Shown: positions 9,209 to 19,353 of the stretch, piece after piece | Layout: each line of letters opens with the position of its first letter | Position numbering within the stretch: position 1 is the first letter of the stretch | Origin: Ensifer sp. IC4062 | Lineage (GTDB): Bacteria > Pseudomonadota > Alphaproteobacteria > Rhizobiales > Rhizobiaceae | DNA length: 64,000 bases | Direction: 5' to 3' | Assembly: GCF_020193575.1 (NCBI RefSeq) | Contig: NZ_JADYVD010000013.1 | Coordinates: 1-64,000 of the forward strand | Position numbers and translations under genes: made by a program | Notes under the pieces: model-generated | Database searches by the model: none | Seen by the model: only the letters and a program-made list of their open reading frames with translations | What the model was told of the DNA's origin: nothing

Positions 9209-9843
9209 AAGAGCTTGACTATCTATGCGCAGTGCCCAGTAGCGGCACTGGGGCTCCGAGCGTCTACCTGACGTTTGACGACGGTCCCAATCCGGTTTTT
9301 ACCCCCGAGATCCTCGATGTGCTGGCCGAATACCGTGTCCCGGCCACTTTCTTCGTCATCGGAGCCTATGCTCAGGACCGGCCGCAACTCATCCGACGCA
9401 TGATTGCGCAAGGGCACGAGGTCGCCAATCACACGATGACCCATCCGGACCTGTCTACCTGCGGACGTCAGGACGTGGAACGCCAGGTACTTCAGGCGAA
9501 CAGGGCCATCAGGATGGCGTGCCCCGACGCTTCGGTGCGGCACATACGTGCGCCTTACGGGATCTGGAGCGAGGACGTGCTAACAACATCGGCGAGCGCT
9601 GGACTGGCGGCTGTGCACTGGTCTGTGGACCCGCGAGACTGGTCCCGCCCTGGCATCGACGCGATCGTCGAAGCGGTACTCGCCTCGGTCCGGCCCGGCT
9701 CAGTCATTCTCCTGCACGATGGGTGCCCTCCCGACGAGTTGGCGAACACTGAAGCCAGTCTGCGCGACCAGACGGTGGCGGCATTGTCTCGTCTCATCCC
9801 TGCCCTGCATGGCCGCGGATTTGTAATCCGCTCGCTTCCTTAG
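9205..9843 (+). CDS. nodB: Chitooligosaccharide deacetylase NodB
   Basis: NodB removes the N-acetyl group from the non-reducing terminal GlcNAc of the chitin oligomer so that NodA can acylate it. The 212-residue polysaccharide-deacetylase (CE4) domain shows motif 1 [10 protein letters not shown] (residues 21-30, catalytic base and metal Asp), motif 2 NHTMTHPDL (metal His 76 and 80), motif 3 RAPYG, and late motifs VDPRDW and ILLHDG. The start at 9205 overlaps the nodA stop and gives a normal length. nodC follows after 23 bases. Confidence 0.96.
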   Translation: MKELDYLCAVPSSGTGAPSVYLTFDDGPNPVFTPEILDVLAEYRVPATFFVIGAYAQDRPQLIRRMIAQGHEVANHTMTHPDLSTCGRQDVERQVLQANRAIRMACPDASVRHIRAPYGIWSEDVLTTSASAGLAAVHWSVDPRDWSRPGIDAIVEAVLASVRPGSVILLHDGCPPDELANTEASLRDQTVAALSRLIPALHGRGFVIRSLP

Positions 9844-9866
9844 AATCATTAAATGGACGGTTTTTC

Positions 9867-11111
9867 ATGGATCTGCTTGGCACCACCGGCGCCCTAGCCA
9901 TCTCCTTGTATGCAGTGCTCTCGACGGCTTACAAAGGCATGCAAGCCATTTATGCTTTGCCAACAAACGCCGCGGCTGCGTCAATGCCCCTGACCGGCTC
10001 CGGTGCACCGCCTAGCGTGGACGTTATCGTCCCCTGCTACAATGAGGATCCGCGCGCGCTGTCCGCGTGCCTAGCTTCTATTGCAAAGCAAGACTACGCT
10101 GGAGAACTGCGAGTCTATCTGGTTGACGACGGTTCTGGCAATCGCGACGCCGTCATACCTGTACACGATCATTATGCGAGCGACCCGAGATTCAGATTCA
10201 TCCTGATGCCAAAGAATGTCGGAAAGCGCAAGGCGCAGATAGTCGCGATACGGGAATCATCGGGAGATTTGGTGCTCAACATTGACTCGGACACGACCAT
10301 TGCGCCGGACGTGGTCACCAAGCTTGCCCTGAAGATGTCCAGTCCTGCGGTCGGCGCAGCGATGGGTCAGTTGAAGGCCAGCAACCGCAGCGACACTTGG
10401 CTGACGCGGTTGATCGACATGGAGTACTGGCTCGCCTGCAACGAGGAACGCGCAGCACAGGCTCGCTTTGGAGCCGTTATGTGTTGCTGCGGCCCGTGTG
10501 CCATGTACCGGCGGTCCGCACTCCTATTGCTGCTCGACGAATACGAGACGCAACTGTTTCGAGGAAGGCCAAGCGACTTCGGGGAAGACCGCCACCTCAC
10601 AATCCTCATGCTAAACGCAGGCTTTCGAACCGAGTACGTTCCGGAAGCCATCGCGGCGACCGTCGTCCCAAACACGATGGCGGCGTATCTGCGCCAACAA
10701 CTGCGCTGGGCACGCAGCACGTTTCGCGACACATTGCTCGCGCTCCGCCTACTGCCGGGCCTCGATCGCTATCTTACGCTTGACGTGATCGGACAGAATC
10801 TTGGTCCGCTGCTCCTCGCAATCTCGGTGCTAACGGGTCTAGCACAGCTCGCTCTGACAGCGACAGTGCCCTGGTCGACAATCCTGATGATTGCATCTAT
10901 GACAATGGTCCGCTGCGGCGTAGCGGCCTTTCGAGCGCGCCAGCTGCGTTTCCTTGGGTTTTCGCTTCACACCCTCGTCAACATCACTCTCCTGCTCCCC
11001 CTCAAAGCATACGCGTTGTGCACGTTGAGCAACAGCGATTGGCTGTCGCGCGGTTCGCCGGCTGCCGCACTCAACAGCGGAAAAGATTCCATCCGGAGCC
11101 CCCATTGCTGA
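9867..11111 (+). CDS. nodC: N-acetylglucosaminyltransferase NodC
   Basis: NodC is the inner-membrane family 2 glycosyltransferase (chitin-synthase type) that polymerises UDP-GlcNAc into the short chitin backbone of the Nod factor. The 414-residue protein has an N-terminal membrane segment. It has the GT2 acidic motifs VDDGSG (residue 86 on) and NIDSDTT (138 on), the GED of the catalytic site (239-241), the processivity motif QQLRW (277-281), and three hydrophobic C-terminal segments. All are intact. It is 23 bases downstream of nodB. nodI follows after a 151-base gap without another gene. Confidence 0.96.
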   Translation: MDLLGTTGALAISLYAVLSTAYKGMQAIYALPTNAAAASMPLTGSGAPPSVDVIVPCYNEDPRALSACLASIAKQDYAGELRVYLVDDGSGNRDAVIPVHDHYASDPRFRFILMPKNVGKRKAQIVAIRESSGDLVLNIDSDTTIAPDVVTKLALKMSSPAVGAAMGQLKASNRSDTWLTRLIDMEYWLACNEERAAQARFGAVMCCCGPCAMYRRSALLLLLDEYETQLFRGRPSDFGEDRHLTILMLNAGFRTEYVPEAIAATVVPNTMAAYLRQQLRWARSTFRDTLLALRLLPGLDRYLTLDVIGQNLGPLLLAISVLTGLAQLALTATVPWSTILMIASMTMVRCGVAAFRARQLRFLGFSLHTLVNITLLLPLKAYALCTLSNSDWLSRGSPAAALNSGKDSIRSPHC

Positions 11112-11262
11112 AACAAGCGCTGCGGAGGCCCCTGAAACTGCGCCACCCGCGTCGCTGGCTCAGTCTTGCGCGGGCTGCGAGGCTGCTGACATCAGGCGGC
11201 TGTTACGGTGACGCTAGCCCGTCATGCCAATCAGGTGAACGAATTTGAGATAGGACGAGAAA

Positions 11263-12294
11263 TTGCAGCTATTGACTCGAGCAAATGTCTCAAGCTCACC
11301 GTCGCGGCGGCCTGAGAGCAATCCATTCAAGCAGGAGTGCCACGGGCATAACAATGCGGATAATTCGCTATTTCGCTCCAAATCAGATGTGGCAATCGAG
11401 CTTACCAACGTAAGTAAGTCTTATGGCGACAAAGTCGTTGTCGACCAACTGTCATTCACCATCGCATCAGGAGAATGCTTCGGCTTGCTGGGACCGAACG
11501 GCGCGGGCAAAAGCACGGTATCGCGCCTGGTTCTCGGCATGGCACCGCCTGATGAGGGCACGATCACAGTGCTCGGTGAGCCGGTGCCTGCCCGCGCGCG
11601 TCTGGCGCGCAGCCGTATAGGGGTGGTCCCGCAATTCGACACTCTTGATCGTGAGTTCACGGCGCGCGAGAACTTACTGGTGTTCGGACGCTACTTTGGC
11701 TTGCGCACTCGCGAGCTCGAAGCAGCCATTCCATCGTTGCTCGAGTTCGCCCGGCTCGAGAGCAAGGCGGATGTACCCGTGGCGGAATTATCCGGCGGTA
11801 TGAAGAGGCGGCTGACGCTGGCTTGTGCGCTGATCAACGATCCACAACTCCTGATACTGGATGAGCCGACTACCGGCCTCGACCCGCATGCTCGCCACCT
11901 AATCTGGGAACGGCTGCGGTCCTTGTTGGCGCGTGGCAAGACGATTCTACTGACCACCCACTTCATGGAAGAGGCGGACCGGTTATGTGACCGCCTGTGC
12001 GTGATCGAGCACGGACGCAAAATCGTGGAAGGCCGCCCTCATGCGCTAATCGACGAGCAGATCGGGTGCGACGTGATTGAAATCTACGGCGGTAATCCGC
12101 GGGAACTGATTTCGGTAGTCGGGCCGTATGCGCAGCGTGTGGAAGTGAGCGGTGAGACGCTGTTTTGCTATGCGTCCGATCCAGAACAGGTGCGCGTGCA
12201 ATTGCGCGGGCAAACCGGTCTACGCCTATTGCAGCGTCCACCAAATCTCGAGGATGTTTTCTTGCGGCTGACCGGGCGCGAAATGAAGGACTAA
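11263..12294 (+). CDS. nodI: Nod factor export ATP-binding protein NodI
   Basis: The 343-residue ABC ATPase is paired with NodJ to export Nod factors. It shows Walker [10 protein letters not shown] (after ECFGLL), Q-loop VVPQFDTLD, signature LSGGMKRRL, Walker [13 protein letters not shown], and the switch histidine in [13 protein letters not shown]. The N-terminal 40 residues (MQLLTRANV onward) are a polar extension that I recall in the NGR234-type protein, so I kept the 11263 start. An internal start nearer the [13 protein letters not shown] stretch is less likely. nodJ begins three bases after the stop. Confidence 0.95.
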   Translation: MQLLTRANVSSSPSRRPESNPFKQECHGHNNADNSLFRSKSDVAIELTNVSKSYGDKVVVDQLSFTIASGECFGLLGPNGAGKSTVSRLVLGMAPPDEGTITVLGEPVPARARLARSRIGVVPQFDTLDREFTARENLLVFGRYFGLRTRELEAAIPSLLEFARLESKADVPVAELSGGMKRRLTLACALINDPQLLILDEPTTGLDPHARHLIWERLRSLLARGKTILLTTHFMEEADRLCDRLCVIEHGRKIVEGRPHALIDEQIGCDVIEIYGGNPRELISVVGPYAQRVEVSGETLFCYASDPEQVRVQLRGQTGLRLLQRPPNLEDVFLRLTGREMKD

Positions 12295-12297
12295 GCG

Positions 12298-13086
12298 ATG
12301 TGGAAACGTTACGCGGCGGTGCTCCCCGCCAATCCTTGGAACTGGGTTGCAGTGTGGCGTCGTAATTACATGGCATGGAAGAAAGCCGCGATCGCTTCAA
12401 TTCTTGGCAACCTCGCCGAGCCCATGACCTCGCTGTTTGGCCTCGGCTTCGGCCTCGGCGCAATGGTTGGAGGCGTCGACGGCATCCCATATGTCGCGTT
12501 CTTGGCGGCTGGAATGGTTGCAACAAGTGCAATGATCTCAGCGACGTTCGAGACCATTCACGCGACCTTCGCTCGTATGCACGCAAAACGCACTTGGGAA
12601 TCAGCCCTGTGCACGCAGCTCACGCTCGGGGACATCATTCTCGGTGAACTGGCGTGGGCAGCCAGCAAGGCGTTGTTGGCTGGAACAGCAATGATGCTCG
12701 TTGCCGCCACGATCGGCTATGCATCGTGGCCGTCCGTTCTCTTTGCGTTGCCAGTGATCGCACTCACGGGGTTCGCCTTTGCAAGCCTGGCGATGATCGT
12801 CACGGCGCTTGCGCCCAGTTACGACTATTTCATATTTTATCAGACGCTCTTCCTCACACCCATGCTGTTCTTGTCTGGAGCGGTCTTCCCAGTCACCCAG
12901 CTGCCCGACATTTTTCAGCAGCTATCGCATTTGCTGCCGCTGGCACATTCAATCGAGCTCATTCGTCCAGCGATGCTAGATCGCCCAGGCGGAAGCGTCG
13001 GTCTGCACATCAGCGCGCTTTGCATATACGCGGTGGTACCATTTTTCTTATCTGTGGAACTGCTTCGTCGGCGTTTAATGTGCTGA
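12298..13086 (+). CDS. nodJ: Nod factor export permease NodJ
   Basis: This is a 262-residue ABC-2-type membrane protein with six predicted membrane segments, the partner of NodI. It contains the typical [19 protein letters not shown] cytosolic stretch and the ABC-2 signature region [17 protein letters not shown] before the last loops. It begins three bases after nodI, so the two are transcribed and probably translated together. Length and features are normal for NodJ. Confidence 0.95.
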   Translation: MWKRYAAVLPANPWNWVAVWRRNYMAWKKAAIASILGNLAEPMTSLFGLGFGLGAMVGGVDGIPYVAFLAAGMVATSAMISATFETIHATFARMHAKRTWESALCTQLTLGDIILGELAWAASKALLAGTAMMLVAATIGYASWPSVLFALPVIALTGFAFASLAMIVTALAPSYDYFIFYQTLFLTPMLFLSGAVFPVTQLPDIFQQLSHLLPLAHSIELIRPAMLDRPGGSVGLHISALCIYAVVPFFLSVELLRRRLMC

Positions 13087-13185
13087 CCCTAGGGCTGAAA
13101 GAGCACTGCTTGAACCTAGCGAACGAATAAATACGGTCGCGGCAATGGCCTACCTGTTAGAAGTGACGAGAGATTGGAGAGCAAC

Positions 13186-15228
13186 ATGCTGTGTCTGGGA
13201 CTGAGCGGCGGCCTAAGCAAGATTTACGAAAACTCGCTCGATCTGCCGAATACATTTATGCACGATGGTGCAGCGGTTCTCGTCCGGGACGGCCGAGTAA
13301 TAGCTGCTGTCGAAGAGGAGCGACTTAACAGAATCAAACATTCAAACAAGCTACCGAGACGTTCGATTCAATACTGCCTTGAATACGCCGGAGTTCAACT
13401 CAGCGACATCGACCGCATCGCGTATTACGCAACCGAGGCGTACTGCAACGCTATGCTCGAGCGCTTGCTCATTTCTCAGCCGCACACCTCAATGCCGTTG
13501 GACGCCAAGCTGTTGTTGTGTGAGTTGCTCGCGCAGGAATTTGGTACTGAGGTCGATCCGTCGCGGATCTCATTCGTAAGCCATCACCTGTCGCACGCTT
13601 GGAGCGCGTTTTCTATGTCGGGTTTCGAGCAAAGTCTCATCCTGACAATTGATGGCGGTGGAGACTTCCTCTCGGGTCTTTTGGCGGTAGGATCTGGCAC
13701 GGAAATCAAGCCGCTTGCGACATTTCCGGAGAATGATTCTTTAGGGCTTTTGTACCTTGAGACCATAAAATATCTCGGTTATGGCCTCTTTGATGAATAC
13801 AAGGTCATGGGGCTTGCACCCTACGGCAATCCCGCTCCCCATCGCGAACTCTTTGAACAGTTCTACGAATTATCAGACAACGGTGGCTACCGGGTCTATC
13901 TGGACCGGATTGGTCCCACACTGCTTCGCAGCATCCAGGTCCGGCGAAAGGGAATGCCTTTCACACAGCAGCATAAAGACTTGAGTGCTTCGTTGCAAGA
14001 AGCACTCGAACGGATCGTGTTTCACGTTCTACGGCATCACAGCGAGGTCACCGGCATAAAGCGCTTGAGCTTGGCCGGAGGAGTAGCTCACAATTGCACT
14101 TTGAACGGTAAACTGCTGCGTTCGGGAATCTTCCAAGACATCTTCGTGCAACCCGCGGCACACGACGCTGGCTGCGCATTAGGCGCTGCATTGATGATGT
14201 CTAATGAACTAGGGCAGCCCACACCTCGTGAGCGTTTGCAGGAGGTCTATTGGGGTCCTGATCTCGGGAGCGACCGCACCGTGGAGCAGGAACTAATTGC
14301 ATGGGGCGGCCACCTCGACATTGAGCGGTGCGATGATGTGGCCGGCAGAGCAGCCGAGTGGATTGCCAATGGCGCCGTGATCGGTTGGATGCAGGGACGT
14401 TCGGAATTCGGACCGCGCGCGCTCGGCAACCGTAGCATTCTCGCCGACCCTAGGCCAGCCACAAATAAGGATCGGATCAATGCGATTGTCAAGAAGCGCG
14501 AAGGCTATCGCCCCTTCGCGCCATCCGTATTGGAGGAGAGCGCCCACGAATTCTTTGAACTGCCAGATAGCAGGCCGGAATTTCCCTTTATGAATTTCGT
14601 AGTACCCGTGCGCGAATCCAAGCGCAATTTGCTCGGTGCCGTCACGCACGTAGATGGTACGGCGCGCTTGCAAACAGTATCGCGCAACACCAATCCCGCC
14701 TATTGGGAGGTCATTAACGCCTTCAGGAAGCGAACAGGGGTCCCAATTCTGCTCAACACATCCTTTAACAATAACGTTGAGCCGATAGTGGATTCGGTTG
14801 CGGATGCGGTAACCACGTTTTTGACGACCGATCTGGATGGACTCGTGGTTGGGTCGTTTCTCGTTAGGAAGCGGACTGCAACACGGGAGGACTGGAGTAG
14901 ACTTGCGGTTTCGTTGCCGCCTTATTCAAGCCTCCATCAAGTACGTGCGTATACGGCGCTAGATCATCAAGAGACGCTATGCGAGATCCGCACGGGTCCC
15001 TCCAGCCGTGAAGCCGTGCGGGTTTCACCCGAGTTGTTCGAACTGCTAATGCGGATCGAGGGAGAAGCTCGGCTCGGCGATATCTTGGATGTCCTTGCGC
15101 TTAATCAGACCCAGCATGAAACTCTCCTGAATGAACTGCGCGGTCTGTGGGAGCAGCGTAGCGTCCGACTAAATCCGATGCGCGCCTGCGCTTCAGCGGA
15201 ACCACTCTCAAGTTCAATCAATCGCTAG
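13186..15228 (+). CDS. nolO: Nod factor O-carbamoyltransferase (NolO; NodU/CmcH family)
   Basis: The 680-residue enzyme is predicted to transfer a carbamoyl group from carbamoyl phosphate to the non-reducing sugar of the Nod factor (3-O or related position, as shown for NolO of NGR234). The N-terminal domain has the ASKHA-type fold seen in VRDGRVIAAVEEERLNRIKH and the metal-binding histidines in SHHLSHAWSAF. The C-terminal YrdC-like carbamoyl-adenylate domain includes GRSEFGPRALGNRSILADPR and LLNTSFNNN. I chose ATG 13186, with GGAG about six bases upstream, because it gives MLCLGLSGG, the start I recall for NolO, rather than the TTG at 13174. NodU is the alternative name, but the start and length favour NolO. 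Confidence 0.88.
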   Translation: MLCLGLSGGLSKIYENSLDLPNTFMHDGAAVLVRDGRVIAAVEEERLNRIKHSNKLPRRSIQYCLEYAGVQLSDIDRIAYYATEAYCNAMLERLLISQPHTSMPLDAKLLLCELLAQEFGTEVDPSRISFVSHHLSHAWSAFSMSGFEQSLILTIDGGGDFLSGLLAVGSGTEIKPLATFPENDSLGLLYLETIKYLGYGLFDEYKVMGLAPYGNPAPHRELFEQFYELSDNGGYRVYLDRIGPTLLRSIQVRRKGMPFTQQHKDLSASLQEALERIVFHVLRHHSEVTGIKRLSLAGGVAHNCTLNGKLLRSGIFQDIFVQPAAHDAGCALGAALMMSNELGQPTPRERLQEVYWGPDLGSDRTVEQELIAWGGHLDIERCDDVAGRAAEWIANGAVIGWMQGRSEFGPRALGNRSILADPRPATNKDRINAIVKKREGYRPFAPSVLEESAHEFFELPDSRPEFPFMNFVVPVRESKRNLLGAVTHVDGTARLQTVSRNTNPAYWEVINAFRKRTGVPILLNTSFNNNVEPIVDSVADAVTTFLTTDLDGLVVGSFLVRKRTATREDWSRLAVSLPPYSSLHQVRAYTALDHQETLCEIRTGPSSREAVRVSPELFELLMRIEGEARLGDILDVLALNQTQHETLLNELRGLWEQRSVRLNPMRACASAEPLSSSINR

Positions 15229-15432
15229 AACGGTGCCCGCCTATGAAAAGCGCTATAGTTCCGCGCCTTCCCGCTTCACCGCCGATGCGGGGTGAGGCCG
15301 AGACGCACATGACTGATGGCGCGGCGTTTCATAGCAAGCACATAATTGAGGCTCCAGCGAAGCGCGGCACGAGCACTCAGTATCTCACAGAACTCAGCAG
15401 CGCATATGCAACCGTAATTGAGGTGTAATTTG

Positions 15433-16167
15433 ATGGAAGTATCGCGGTATCTTAAAGAAGGCCTGCTAATCTCTCTTCAGAGATCCATGCGAGAATTTGT
15501 GAAGGGCGTGAGGGGGCCAACGTCTTCCTTGAAGATCCATCGACAGATCGTTTCGCTTCTCAAAAAGCCTGACCCCGTGATCCTGGACATCGGCTGCAAT
15601 GATGGAAGCGATGCACGACGCTTTCTCCAGCTTTGTCCGAAGGCCCAGCTTTACTGCTTTGAGCCAGACCCTCGAGCCGTTGCTCGCTGTAGGGAAAACA
15701 TGGGGCTTTATCTGGACAGGATGAGGCTATTTGAAGTCGCGATCAGTGACCGAAACGGCAAAATCGATTTCTACCCCAGTAATGGAGATGGAGATGCAAA
15801 GGAATGGGATTTGTCGGGCTCAATACGCCAGCCCAAGAACCACCTTTCCGAATACCAGTGGGTTCGGTTTGACGGACCCATCTCAGTTGAAACTCGGAGG
15901 CTGGATGATTGGTGCAGTGAAGCTGACTTGGAGAGCGTCGATTTGATCTGGATGGATGTGCAGGGGGCCGAGTCGGACGTCATCGCTGGCGGCAAACAGA
16001 CTCTAAACAAAACGCGCTTCATCTACACGGAATATAGTGATCGGGAGCTGTATGAAGGTCAACTGCCCCTCAGCGCAATTCTTGACCTACTACCTTCGTT
16101 CGAATTGGTGGCTCAGTTTCCACGCGGAGTGGAGGGTGACGTTTTGCTCAGAAACACGAGTCTTTAG
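15433..16167 (+). CDS. noeI: Nod factor fucose 2-O-methyltransferase (NoeI; FkbM family)
   Basis: The 244-residue FkbM-type SAM methyltransferase has motif I ILDIGCNDGSDARRF (near residue 52), an acidic residue at the end of strand 2 in YCFEPDPRA, and the late IWMDVQGAES motif typical of the family. In NGR234 NoeI methylates O-2 of the fucose on the Nod factor. I infer the same role from position directly after nolO and from length. The ATG at 15433 is preferred over a TTG at 15418. The 204 bases between nolO and noeI hold a 61-codon open frame (15243-15428) that I do not consider proven. Confidence 0.82.
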   Translation: MEVSRYLKEGLLISLQRSMREFVKGVRGPTSSLKIHRQIVSLLKKPDPVILDIGCNDGSDARRFLQLCPKAQLYCFEPDPRAVARCRENMGLYLDRMRLFEVAISDRNGKIDFYPSNGDGDAKEWDLSGSIRQPKNHLSEYQWVRFDGPISVETRRLDDWCSEADLESVDLIWMDVQGAESDVIAGGKQTLNKTRFIYTEYSDRELYEGQLPLSAILDLLPSFELVAQFPRGVEGDVLLRNTSL

Positions 16168-16499
16168 CACTAGCACTTGGCAGATTAAACGGCAGCCTTG
16201 AAGTAGTTTCTGCATTCTGTGACAGAGAAGTGATTGCAGATGCCGCCGAGGGCCTCCCCTCTCGACGTCGCCTTCTCACGAGGCAACGCGATGGGCGAGT
16301 GCAGTCGATGTACGCCGAGAACACATAGAAGGCATTGAATACTCTAGCGCTTAGATCGTCACAGCCCAAAGGCGGCCGCATTGCACCTCCGGGTTGGCGA
16401 TCGCTTTACACATTCGTTCAGTTCCTCTTGCCTTCGCGACGCTGAGGACAAACGTCACTCATACGTTCGCGTTCCCACTGCTAAACTGGCAAAGATTCG
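16168..16499. other. Intergenic gap after noeI; no box or gene seen
   Basis: These 332 bases separate noeI from the acyltransferase gene. I looked for a third nod box or a terminator and found neither, and the short frames look accidental. The acyltransferase gene is therefore either read from the nod operon promoter or has an unrecognised one. Confidence 0.5.
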
Positions 16500-17702
16500 A
16501 TGCTTGAGTCCACAACAACTTTAAAAATGATGCGGCCCAGAACCCAGGAGAGCTCCTCCCGAAACCTGAGGCTCGACTTCGCGAAAGGCGTACTCATCCT
16601 TCTGGTAATAATCGGGCATCTATTGCAGTCGATCATTCACCGAGAAGGTGATTCCTTTTGGGCGTCGCCATATTTTAAGTCGATATACATGTTTCATATG
16701 CCTCTCTTCATGGGGATAAGCGGATATCTTTCCTCGGGAGCAGTTCTCCGGAGGTCGTTCATTCACAGCGCCAGTGATCGGGCGAGGCAGTTGCTCCTAC
16801 CGATGTTGTTTTGGTGCGGCTTGATTTGGGCAGTTAAGTTCTTCTTTGTTTCTCACCCGAGCAGCTTCACCGCTAATCTGTTGGACTTCTGGAAGGAGTT
16901 GATTGGCACATACTGGTTCATTTGGGCAGCATTTTTTTCATCCCTCCTTGTAAGGCTTCTTGCGAGCTTCAACAGGTTTTCCATATGGATCATAGCCGCA
17001 TCTGCAATTGTGGTCGCATCCGTGCCTGTCACAGTATCAATAATACCGCTGGTAAGATACACGTATCCGTTCTTCTGTTTGGGATTCTTGTTTGCCCAGG
17101 GGATCGCACCGGCAGGTGTCATCCTGCGCCACAAGTCTGCGTTAATGGTCTTGCTTTTGGTGACTTTCCTGTGCTTTCTTGCTTGGGGCAAGGAGACTTA
17201 CGCCTACAACAACCTTGTTTTAATTCGTGGCGCGCACTCGGCTGAGCAAGTATTGCTGATGTTCATTGGCTCTGCAGCGGCTTCTGCAGTTGCGATGCAG
17301 TTCATCTCCCTATGCTGGAGAGTCGGCGGCTCAGTACGAATACCTCGCTTCGTGGCGGTGGAGATTGGTCAGAGCACGTTGCTGATTTACCTAGTCCAGG
17401 GGGCCGTCTTTCGCGCCGTTGATTTGATACAGTTTGGAGAACACTGGGATCTCTCGACCAGAGTTGCAGGCGCAAGTGTGCTTGGGGTGGCCATTGTGGT
17501 TTTAGCGACACTAATTCGCAGGATCGTGCGCGACCTTGGATGTGCATTTGGGGTCGTTGTCGGAGCACATCATGCGCGGCCCCTCTCCCAGTCGGGGCGA
17601 GCCAGGCCCGGCGCGGGGTGCACCGCCGCCAGCACACGCGAAACAGCCGCCGACTCCCAACCAAATCGTAACCCTCGGAACATTCCTACTGTGGGCGAAT
17701 AA
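16500..17702 (+). CDS. Membrane O-acyltransferase (acyltransferase 3 family; NolL/NodX-like)
   Basis: A 400-residue protein with about ten predicted membrane segments. It shows acyltransferase-3 features: an N-terminal LRLDFAKG then ILLVIIGHLLQ (catalytic-type His in the first helix), and MFHMPLFMGISGYL near residue 65. Such enzymes O-acetylate extracytoplasmic sugars. In rhizobia NolL acetylates the Nod factor fucose and NodX the reducing GlcNAc. Lying between noeI and noeE, it is probably a Nod factor acetyltransferase, and NolL is my best guess. The last 50 residues or so (after RIVRDLGCAFG) are Arg/Pro/Ala-rich with no membrane segment and look like a frameshifted or foreign tail, so the 3' end may be altered. 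Confidence 0.72.
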   Translation: MLESTTTLKMMRPRTQESSSRNLRLDFAKGVLILLVIIGHLLQSIIHREGDSFWASPYFKSIYMFHMPLFMGISGYLSSGAVLRRSFIHSASDRARQLLLPMLFWCGLIWAVKFFFVSHPSSFTANLLDFWKELIGTYWFIWAAFFSSLLVRLLASFNRFSIWIIAASAIVVASVPVTVSIIPLVRYTYPFFCLGFLFAQGIAPAGVILRHKSALMVLLLVTFLCFLAWGKETYAYNNLVLIRGAHSAEQVLLMFIGSAAASAVAMQFISLCWRVGGSVRIPRFVAVEIGQSTLLIYLVQGAVFRAVDLIQFGEHWDLSTRVAGASVLGVAIVVLATLIRRIVRDLGCAFGVVVGAHHARPLSQSGRARPGAGCTAASTRETAADSQPNRNPRNIPTVGE

Positions 17703-18087
17703 CCTGTGCTCGAACGCGTTCCCGAGGTCAGTACATTGCTTCCTCGTTGGCCAGGATGCATTGCGCCATTGTAGATTGTCGAACTTCTTGGCGCACGGAT
17801 CAACGCTTTGTGTTCGCAAATCTACTATGCGCACCATCATCCATAACGTCGATGTGTTTCATTGGCAGAAACGATTTGACCGGGTTTGCCAGAACGGCGC
17901 ATAGCAAACGAAGGATAGAAGGAGTCCGGCGTATCAGGATGGCTATCGATCTTTGCCGTGGTTCTGAGGAAGAATTCTCCGGTGTACAGTACGATAAACT
18001 AACGGGTGGCGCACGCCCCAGTGGGTCAATTAGAAGCTCACGCGCGGCGATATGTGTTCCCACAAGCCGGCAAAGGGGTCGGAACTC
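17703..18087. other. Gap between the acyltransferase gene and noeE; decayed DNA
   Basis: These 385 bases carry overlapping short frames on both strands but no domain I recognise. Together with the odd tail of the acyltransferase gene, this suggests a small rearrangement or insertion between it and noeE. No nod box is visible. Confidence 0.4.
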
Positions 18088-19353
18088 ATGAGCCGCGATG
18101 TCCGCCATTTCCCTGCGGTCTGTTTTCTCCTCGGCGTTCCCCGCTCGGGGACCACGCTGCTGGCGCATTTGCTCCAGCAGCATCCGGATATCACAGCCCC
18201 GCCTGAGCCTTGGCTAATGTTGGCACTCGAGGCATTTGGTAGAGTGGACCACCGTCATGCAGCAGGGGCATCACTGATCCAGGTTGCGACCCAAGAGTTC
18301 TTGGGACGAATAAATCACATTAGCGTCAGCCGAGCTTTTGCCGATGCCGCTTACTCTCAATATTTAGCAGCAGCGGGCAAGCGCACGTTGATCGACAAGA
18401 CTCCGCGGTACTGGATGGTGCTCGATTATTTGCATTCCCTGTACCCAGAAGCACCACATATCCTTCTATTGCGTAATCCTTATGCGATTGCGGCATCACT
18501 GAAATCGACGTGGGGCATCCCGTTTGTTTCAGAAAGATGCCCACCGACCAGTGTATCCTGTCTCGCCGACCTCGTAATCGGCACGCCTACTGCGGCTGTC
18601 GCGTTGGCTCTCGCCGATCTCGTGCTGGGCCTACCCGCGCTCGCGGCGCAGCGCGGGCGCCCGCATACGCAGATTGTACATTATGAACACCTGGTTGAGC
18701 GCCCAGACGAGGAAATCCGGCGTGTGATCGCTGCGCTCGGCTACGATCCAAGTGGCATTATAGTTCCAGCAGTTGAGCAAACGGAATATCTTAGGCTAAG
18801 TAGCTTCGGGGATCGGAGGCTCCTGAAGAAAAAGGCTGTCGACAACCGCTCAGTCGAAGCTTGGCGAACCGAACTGACCATCGAAGAGATGCAAACAGTA
18901 ACCGATGTAGTCGGCGCCGAGCTATTGGTGGAACTCGGTTACGAGCAGTCACTTCAGCACGCAAAAGACGCTGGGATCGTGGACAGGGGCAAAGCGGTAA
19001 CGGAACGATACCGCCAGGTATTTCAAACTTGGTGGGACTTGCGTCGTGGCGAGGCAGACGGCATTCCCGCCGGTGCGAGTGAGTGCAACAGCATCTTTCG
19101 GCAAGCGGAAGAGAACACCCCCATTGGCTCTAACTCCTCCACATATGGAGAGGCGCAACGTCTACCACAGCTCAAAATAGGTGAAAACCTGCAGCTGGCC
19201 ACATCAATGGTGGCTCAGCTGAAACAGGCGCTCATGGCTTCCGAGGACGACCGAGCCACACAGCTTGAAGCCATTCGCAACCGTGATGCAACGATCGAGG
19301 CGTTGCGACGCGAGGTCGTGCGCCTTGAGCAGAGCCTCGCAAAGGAGACCTGA
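18088..19353 (+). CDS. noeE: Nod factor sulfotransferase (NoeE-like, fucose 3-O-sulfation)
   Basis: The 421-residue sulfotransferase has the PAPS 5'-phosphosulfate loop FLLGVPRSGTTLLAHLL near residue 12 and the 3'-phosphate contact region ILLLRNPYAIAASLKS. It also has a downstream IVHYEHLVERP motif usual in this fold. It is unlike NodH, whose loop and length differ, and matches what I remember of NoeE from NGR234, which sulfates fucose on the Nod factor. The C-terminal 100 residues are polar with a coiled-coil-like end. I chose the ATG at 18088, which gives MSRDVRHFPAVCFLLG, over 18052. Confidence 0.82.
   Translation: MSRDVRHFPAVCFLLGVPRSGTTLLAHLLQQHPDITAPPEPWLMLALEAFGRVDHRHAAGASLIQVATQEFLGRINHISVSRAFADAAYSQYLAAAGKRTLIDKTPRYWMVLDYLHSLYPEAPHILLLRNPYAIAASLKSTWGIPFVSERCPPTSVSCLADLVIGTPTAAVALALADLVLGLPALAAQRGRPHTQIVHYEHLVERPDEEIRRVIAALGYDPSGIIVPAVEQTEYLRLSSFGDRRLLKKKAVDNRSVEAWRTELTIEEMQTVTDVVGAELLVELGYEQSLQHAKDAGIVDRGKAVTERYRQVFQTWWDLRRGEADGIPAGASECNSIFRQAEENTPIGSNSSTYGEAQRLPQLKIGENLQLATSMVAQLKQALMASEDDRATQLEAIRNRDATIEALRREVVRLEQSLAKET

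Noticed and set aside
13174-13185. TTG start for nolO at 13174
   Set aside because: The ATG at 13186 has a better-spaced GGAG and gives the expected N-terminus and 680-residue length.
15243-15428. 61-codon frame between nolO and noeI
   Set aside because: No recognisable motif and weak ribosome-binding site. It fits in an otherwise ordinary intergenic gap.
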